The translations under genes and the position numbers were made by a program. The notes below the pieces were generated by a model, which saw nothing but the letters and a program-made list of their open reading frames with translations, searched no databases and was not told the DNA's origin. From NCBI GenBank assembly GCA_002359495.1, contig DENB01000042.1, forward strand, positions 1 to 9,799: a DNA stretch of 9,799 nucleotides. Reading direction: 5' to 3'. This document shows, piece after piece, positions 6,097 to 9,799 of the stretch (position 1 is its first letter; each line of letters begins with the position of its first letter). This DNA is from Enterobacteriaceae bacterium UBA2655. GTDB lineage: Bacteria > Pseudomonadota > Gammaproteobacteria > Enterobacterales > Enterobacteriaceae.

Positions 6097-7170
6097 ATGC
6101 CAGCAAACCCAAAATATCAATCGGTACAATGCCTGCGAGCGTTAGCTGCTCTCTCGGTCATGTTTTTTCATTACAGATATCTTATAAACAATCAATTTCC
6201 TGCAACAGGTGATGCGCTGTTTGGCTGGGGCGCATATGGCGTTGATCTGTTTTTTATTTTAAGCGGTTTCGTTATTTGCCTTTCGGCTGAGAGGATGGGA
6301 ACCGGTTTGAGTTCAGGATTCACCTTTATGAAAAAGAGGGCGATCCGCATTTTACCTACTTCTTATATTTTACTTCTGTTGACCTTTTTACTGACAGGTG
6401 CAATGAGTAATCTTCACTACCCCGAGAAAATGGCAAGTTTTATCAGCGCCATGACTTTTTCCCCTTATTATGCCGACCATGCTCCATTTTATATTGACGA
6501 CGGCGGCGCTTACGGTATTCGTTGGACGCTCAACTATGAAATTTATTTTTATATTATATTCAGCGCATGCCTGCTGTTGAAAAAGCCGGTGCTGACATTA
6601 ACCGCTTTTTTTGTTTCTGCCATGGTCATCCTTCCTCTGCTGGCGGGTCAACAGGCGACCCTTTCCGCTGATGGTTATGCTTTTCATAGCGCCCGGTTAA
6701 ATCTGCTAACGAACCCGGTGAGCTGGCTTTTTATCGCTGGCGTTTTTATCGCTAAGGCGCGTTACAGGGTAGTGCACCTTCCCTTCGTACTCCGCCTGTT
6801 AAGCCTGATCGTCGCTCTGGCTTTTGTTGCCTTCTGCTTCGCAGACCTTCTGTTTACCGGTCATGGCATTAGCGGATCGGGTTTTCCGTTATTGTTGCTT
6901 TTTATCGCCGTGATCGCCAATCATGACTGGCTTGATGCTTATGCCCCGCGCTGGCTGGCTTTCATCGGCGATATCTCATTTTCCCTGTATCTTTTACATA
7001 CGTTGTTAATTACCGGGCTTGGCAAACATTTACGCTGGACAGGCCTGACCAACGGCGTCGCCGGTTTTATCTTGTATTCCGTAATTGCAATCGTCCTGGC
7101 ATCTCTGGCGTTTCGCTTTATAGAAAAACCCTTTCTCTCACGTGAAAAACGGCTTCTCCCAGCGCAGTGA
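6097..7170 (+). CDS. Acyltransferase 3 family integral membrane protein (OafA/YrhL-like)
   Basis: A 357-residue polytopic membrane protein of the acyltransferase-3 family, whose members O-acylate cell-surface polysaccharides such as O-antigen, capsule or peptidoglycan. Family landmarks are intact: the R-X10-H motif (Arg14, His25), GVDLFFILSGFVI (48-60), the RAIR basic cluster (81-84), WTLNYE with the conserved Glu148, SLYLLH (296-301) and FIEKP (341-345). About ten hydrophobic segments are visible and there is no C-terminal SGNH domain, so it is the stand-alone membrane type. Acceptor and acyl group are unknown, and no polysaccharide genes are nearby. The start is the first possible one, because an in-frame TAA lies at 6088-6090, yet no Shine-Dalgarno precedes it, only A/T-rich leader. 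Codon use (many TTT, TTA, ATT) is visibly more AT-rich than in neighbouring genes, suggesting horizontal acquisition. Confidence 0.9.
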   Translation: MPANPKYQSVQCLRALAALSVMFFHYRYLINNQFPATGDALFGWGAYGVDLFFILSGFVICLSAERMGTGLSSGFTFMKKRAIRILPTSYILLLLTFLLTGAMSNLHYPEKMASFISAMTFSPYYADHAPFYIDDGGAYGIRWTLNYEIYFYIIFSACLLLKKPVLTLTAFFVSAMVILPLLAGQQATLSADGYAFHSARLNLLTNPVSWLFIAGVFIAKARYRVVHLPFVLRLLSLIVALAFVAFCFADLLFTGHGISGSGFPLLLLFIAVIANHDWLDAYAPRWLAFIGDISFSLYLLHTLLITGLGKHLRWTGLTNGVAGFILYSVIAIVLASLAFRFIEKPFLSREKRLLPAQ

Positions 7171-7228
7171 GCGCCAGGTCCGCAAAACAGGGCGCAGGCT
7201 AAATTTCGACGAAAAGCAGGGTGTTATT

Positions 7229-7260
7229 GTCCCGTTCTCTGTGCTTAAAGAGAGCGGGAC
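7229..7260. terminator. Strong hairpin between convergent genes, likely bidirectional terminator
   Basis: GTCCCGTTCTCT (7229-7240) pairs with AGAGAGCGGGAC (7249-7260) over 12 positions, with one U-G wobble on the plus strand and an 8-base loop. It lies between the ends of the convergent acyltransferase (7170) and Lrp-family (7272) genes. T-runs are poor on both sides, so efficiency is uncertain, but location and stem quality support a shared terminator. Confidence 0.6.
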
Positions 7261-7271
7261 AGCGCAGCAGG

Positions 7272-7784
7272 TCAGAGGCCGAATTCGACCTGATTCTGAC
7301 GTGAAATCAGCGAGCGCAGCGGCACGCTGCTTTTCATAATCGGGGATTTGATCACGATATAGCTGAAATACTTATCGATGCCGATCTGCGCGTCCAGCAT
7401 CTTTTCGATCACTTCCTGGTAGTGTTCAATGCTGCGGGTAATAAAGCGCAGCAGATAGTCGTAGCCGCCGGTGATCAGATGACACTCCATCAGCTCGTCC
7501 ACTTCGCGCATCGCGCTTTCGAACTTCATGAAATCTTCGCGGCGATGGCCGGTGAGCGTCACTTCGGTGAAGACCGTGACCGAATCGGTGATTTTGGTCA
7601 GGTTGATATGCGCTTCGTAGCCGGTGATAAAACCGGCCTGCTCAAGCCGCTTTACCCGTTGCAGGCAAGGGCTGGGGGAGAGACCAACGGCATCGGCCAG
7701 ATTGACGTTGCTGATACGGCCATCTTTTTGCAGTTGCACGAGGATGTTGATGTCGATGCGGTCGAGTTTCATTAAGCCGTTCAT
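7272..7784 (-). CDS. Lrp/AsnC-family transcriptional regulator
   Basis: A 170-residue feast/famine regulator close in length to E. coli Lrp (164). The N-terminal winged helix (about 7-60) keeps LDRIDINIL, DGRISNVNLA and the recognition-helix region SPSPCLQRVKRLE, very close to Lrp. The C-terminal RAM/AsnC ligand domain (about 68-150) includes ECHLITGGYDYLLRF, where Asp109 corresponds to the Asp in the Lrp response loop. It should bind DNA as a dimer or higher oligomer and sense an amino acid. The C-terminal end differs from Lrp, so it is a paralogue. I chose ATG 7784 (MNGLMKLD) because GAGGGG (7789-7794) sits 4-6 bases upstream; an in-frame ATG at 7796 and a longer version from 7835 lack such a site. 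It follows the aminotransferase gene on the same strand after about 140 bases, which suggests control of that gene or of amino acid use. Confidence 0.9.
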   Translation of the reverse strand: MNGLMKLDRIDINILVQLQKDGRISNVNLADAVGLSPSPCLQRVKRLEQAGFITGYEAHINLTKITDSVTVFTEVTLTGHRREDFMKFESAMREVDELMECHLITGGYDYLLRFITRSIEHYQEVIEKMLDAQIGIDKYFSYIVIKSPIMKSSVPLRSLISRQNQVEFGL

Positions 7785-7816
7785 AGCACCCCTCATTGTT
7801 GACCAAACGTGCAGGA

Positions 7817-7888
7817 TATCCCGATGGTATAGCACGCTTTCAGGTGGCTGCGCCAGCCCTTACGCGCCGGGCTGCCATCGGGATTTTT
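7817..7888 (-). promoter_or_regulatory. Structured leader upstream of the Lrp-family gene, with competing stems
   Basis: Long-range arms ATCCCGATGG and CCATCGGGAT (7818-7827 with 7875-7884) form a perfect 10-bp stem enclosing 47 bases. Inside it, two stems compete for the same segment: GGCTG with CAGCC, and CAGCCC with GGGCTG. On the minus strand the structure would lie in the Lrp mRNA leader, ending 33 bases before ATG. Read on the plus strand, the outer stem is followed directly by ATTTTTT, so it could also act as a terminator for antisense transcription or for any read-through entering from the regulator side. Confidence 0.45.
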
Positions 7889-7889
7889 T

Positions 7890-7918
7890 ATAATAATTCC
7901 AGCATTATCAACAGGGAA
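7890..7918 (-). promoter_or_regulatory. Promoter candidate for the Lrp-family gene
   Basis: On the minus strand, TATTAT (7895-7890, five of six matches to TATAAT) follows TTCCCT (7918-7913, a weak -35) with a 17-base spacer. It lies just past the aminotransferase stop codon at 7926 and immediately upstream of the structured leader. A start near 7883 would put the whole hairpin at the 5' end of the mRNA. Confidence 0.35.
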
Positions 7919-7925
7919 CGGGGAT

Positions 7926-9248
7926 TTATCCGAGACGGCCGCTGGCGCGCGCCAGCGCAATATCGAAAATATGCAGCGCTTCTTCCAGCTGCGAGTCGGT
8001 GGTGACCAGCGGCGCGAGGAAGCGCACCGTGTTGCGCTGCACGCCGCACTTGATCAGCAGCAGCCCCTCCTGGCAGGCAAAATCGAGGATTTTTTGCGTC
8101 AGCGCCGCATCCGGCTGGCCGGTTTCAAAGTCGATAATCTCCACCGCCTGCATAAAGCCCAGGCCGCGCACTTCGCCGATGCAGGCGTACTTCTCCGCCA
8201 GCTGATGCAGGCGGGCGTTGAGCTGCTCGCCGAGCTGAACGGCGCGCGCCAGCAGGTTGTCGTTCTCCAGCAGGTCGAGCACCGCCAGCGCCGCCGCGCA
8301 GGCCAGCGCGTTGCCGCCGTAGGTGCCGCCCAGCCCGCCCGGCAGCGGCGCCTCCATGATCGCCGCCTTGCCCACTACGCCGGAGATCGGCAGCCCGCCG
8401 CCGAGGCTTTTCGCCACCGTCACCAGATCCGGCATGATAGCGCAGTGCTGAAAGGCGAACATTTTGCCGGTCCGGCCGAAGCCGGTCTGCACTTCATCGC
8501 AGATCAGCAGAATGCCGTGCTGTTCCGTGATGCGGCGCAGCGCCTGCATAAAGCTGGCGCCGGCGGGCAGGAAACCGCCGTCTCCCTGCACCGGCTCGAT
8601 AATGATCGCCGCCACGCGCTCCGGCAGGATCTGCACCGCAAACAGCTGCTCCAGCGCCTTCAGGCAGTCCGCCTCGCTGACGTCGTGATACGCGTTGGGA
8701 AACGGCAGGCGATAGATGTCGGCGGGAAAGGGACCGAAATTCTGCTTATAGGGCTGGCTCATGCCGGTCAGGGTGCAGCCGAGCAGCGTGCGGCCATGAA
8801 AGGCGCCGTCGAAGGCGATGATGCCGGGGCGCTGGGTATAGCTGCGCGCGATCTTCACCGCGTTTTCCACCGCTTCCGCGCCGCTGGTGAAAAAGACGCT
8901 TTTGCACGGCGTTTCGCCGCCTACCAGCCGGTTCAGACGCTGCGCCAGCTCGATATAGCCCGGATAGGCGACCACCTGAAAACAGGCGTGGCTGACCCGT
9001 TCCAGCTGGCGCGTCACCGCATTCACCACCGCCGGATGGTTGTGGCCGACGTTCAGCACGCCGATGCCGCCGACGAAGTCGAGATAGCGGTTGCCCTCCA
9101 CGTCCCACACTTCGCTGCCTCGCGCCCGCTCGATCACCAGCGGATGGGCGGTAGCCACACCACGCGGCACGTTCTGCTCACGGGCATCCAGTAACAGGCT
9201 GTTATCGGCAAATGTTTGCTGTGTTGCCATGACGTTCTGCATCTTCAT
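7926..9248 (-). CDS. gabT: Class III aminotransferase, 4-aminobutyrate--2-oxoglutarate transaminase-like
   Basis: A 440-residue PLP enzyme of the ornithine/GABA aminotransferase class. It is predicted to move the amino group of GABA (or a related omega-amine) to 2-oxoglutarate, giving succinate semialdehyde and glutamate. SGAEAVENAVKIAR binds the PLP phosphate region, FHGRT follows, LLICDEVQTGFGRTG carries the PLP-pairing Asp251, and VAKSLGGGLP carries the PLP lysine, Lys280. GGTYGGNALACAAA completes the cofactor site. Similarity to E. coli GabT/PuuE is clear throughout, but substrate choice among GABA, putrescine-derived and related omega-amines is not settled by motifs. Start choice: ATG 9248 has GAGG only one base away; in-frame ATG 9242 has GAGG seven bases upstream and is at least as likely. 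The downstream same-strand neighbour is an Lrp-type regulator, which fits nitrogen control. No succinate-semialdehyde dehydrogenase or GABA permease is in the window. Confidence 0.88.
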   Translation of the reverse strand: MKMQNVMATQQTFADNSLLLDAREQNVPRGVATAHPLVIERARGSEVWDVEGNRYLDFVGGIGVLNVGHNHPAVVNAVTRQLERVSHACFQVVAYPGYIELAQRLNRLVGGETPCKSVFFTSGAEAVENAVKIARSYTQRPGIIAFDGAFHGRTLLGCTLTGMSQPYKQNFGPFPADIYRLPFPNAYHDVSEADCLKALEQLFAVQILPERVAAIIIEPVQGDGGFLPAGASFMQALRRITEQHGILLICDEVQTGFGRTGKMFAFQHCAIMPDLVTVAKSLGGGLPISGVVGKAAIMEAPLPGGLGGTYGGNALACAAALAVLDLLENDNLLARAVQLGEQLNARLHQLAEKYACIGEVRGLGFMQAVEIIDFETGQPDAALTQKILDFACQEGLLLIKCGVQRNTVRFLAPLVTTDSQLEEALHIFDIALARASGRLG

Positions 9249-9259
9249 ACCTCATCCAC

Positions 9260-9288
9260 GTAATATTCGGTTGGCACAAGTATCGCAA
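9260..9288 (-). promoter_or_regulatory. Promoter candidate for the aminotransferase gene
   Basis: On the minus strand, TTGCGA (9288-9283) and TATTAC (9265-9260) are separated by exactly 17 bases; each matches four of six consensus positions. Transcription would start near 9253, giving a very short leader and making ATG 9242 or a later in-frame ATG (9230) mechanically easier than ATG 9248. Confidence 0.45.
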
Positions 9289-9303
9289 CCCCTTGGTTTC
9301 TCG

Positions 9304-9328
9304 CGCTGCCGTTATGCTCCCGGCAGCG
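9304..9328 (-). terminator. Perfect 8-bp hairpin after the ghrA-like gene, possible terminator
   Basis: CGCTGCCG (9304-9311) pairs perfectly with CGGCAGCG (9321-9328) around a 9-base loop, 45 bases past the stop of the ghrA-like gene and upstream of the aminotransferase promoter candidate. No T-run follows on either strand, so it may be a weak terminator or a protein-binding dyad. Confidence 0.45.
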
Positions 9329-9373
9329 GCATATCCTGTTAAATTCCGCCGCCATTCAGCAGGGAAACGCTGT

Positions 9374-9799
9374 TCAGTAACCCCGGCTGCGATCGATCAG
9401 CCCGACCAGCGGCTCGCCGCGCTGAAAGCGACGCAGATTCGCCAGCAGCGCCGCCGCCGCGCTCTCATTGTGCGTCTGGCTGGCGATATGGGGTGTCAGC
9501 CAGATGGCGGGATGGCGCCAGAAGGGATGATCTGACGGCAGCTGCTCGGGGTCGGTAACGTCGATGACCGCCGCGCGCAGCTGGCCGCCGTCCAGCGCCG
9601 CCAGCAAATCTGCCTGATTAAGCTGCGGCCCGCGCCCCGCCTGCACCAGCGCCGCGCCAGCGGGAAGCTGGCGGAAGAGCGCCTGGTTGAGAATGCCGCG
9701 CGTGCTGTCGGTCAGCGGCAGCAGGCAGACCAGAATATCGCTGTGCGCCAGAAACGCGCCCAGCTGCGCGTCGCCATGCCAGCAGCGCACGCCGTCGAG
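9374..9799 (-). CDS. ghrA: Glyoxylate/hydroxypyruvate reductase A-like 2-hydroxyacid dehydrogenase, partial
   Basis: The last 141 codons of a D-2-hydroxyacid dehydrogenase run off the right edge of the window; the true start lies outside and the frame is open to base 9799. GhrA reduces glyoxylate to glycolate and hydroxypyruvate to glycerate with NADPH. The fragment covers the end of the NAD(P)-binding domain and the return to the catalytic domain. VCLLPLTDSTRGILN, the catalytic Arg in AGRGP, the catalytic Glu in DPEQLP and the catalytic His in TPHIAS are all present and spaced as in E. coli GhrA, and both proteins end in the same D-R-(A/S)-R-G-Y tail. AGRGP replaces the usual ARG context with Gly before Arg, a mild variation. 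The overall match supports GhrA over GhrB or PdxB. It is transcribed toward the aminotransferase gene, with about 125 bases and a hairpin between. Confidence 0.88.
   Translation of the reverse strand, partial: LDGVRCWHGDAQLGAFLAHSDILVCLLPLTDSTRGILNQALFRQLPAGAALVQAGRGPQLNQADLLAALDGGQLRAAVIDVTDPEQLPSDHPFWRHPAIWLTPHIASQTHNESAAAALLANLRRFQRGEPLVGLIDRSRGY

Noticed and set aside
7971..9194. A 407-codon open frame on the plus strand opposite the aminotransferase gene
   Set aside because: It lies wholly antisense to a gene with clear class III aminotransferase motifs. The product is rich in Arg, His, Gln and Ala with no recognisable domain, as expected from the third-position G+C bias of the real gene.
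1..9799. CRISPR array, insertion sequence, integrase, toxin-antitoxin or defence genes
   Set aside because: No regularly spaced repeats, transposase or integrase motifs, tRNA-like sequences or attachment-site duplications were visible on either strand. The window reads as ordinary chromosomal genes plus one possible acquired gene.

Overview
The window looks like chromosomal DNA from a gammaproteobacterium of the order Enterobacterales. The reasons are GhrA-, GabT- and Lrp-like proteins that resemble the E. coli versions, G+C-rich coding sequence with strong GCG/CTG/CGC codon use, and AGGAGG-type ribosome binding sites. Pantoea or Mixta-like Erwiniaceae is my guess at the genus level, but nothing in the sequence proves it.

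Layout, left to right. Bases 1-234 are the 3' end of a gene encoding a receiver (REC) domain, probably a hybrid sensor kinase. After a gap of about 230 bases comes a large membrane-anchored CHASE4-GGDEF-EAL protein (464-2653, +) with intact motifs for both making and degrading cyclic di-GMP. It converges on a minus-strand pair: a pyruvate oxidase-like thiamine-diphosphate enzyme (3685-5469) and a short-chain dehydrogenase (2722-3564) about 120 bases downstream of it. The same 11-base sigma-S-like -10 element, GCTACCCTTAA on the minus strand, lies upstream of both genes, which suggests two stationary-phase promoters.

Bases 5470-6096 form a long AT-richer stretch without a convincing gene. It leads into an AT-richer membrane acyltransferase-3 gene (6097-7170, +) with no Shine-Dalgarno sequence, which is probably an acquired islet. 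A strong hairpin separates this gene from the convergent right-hand block.

The right-hand block is all minus strand. In order of transcription it holds a GhrA-like 2-hydroxyacid dehydrogenase (cut by the window end), a GABA transaminase-like class III aminotransferase, and an Lrp/AsnC-family regulator with a structured upstream region. The aminotransferase/Lrp pairing suggests local control of amino acid or GABA use.

I see no tRNA, rRNA, CRISPR array, insertion sequence or phage gene, and no clear novel multi-gene system. The most interesting leads are regulatory: the duplicated sigma-S-like element and the structured region upstream of the Lrp gene.
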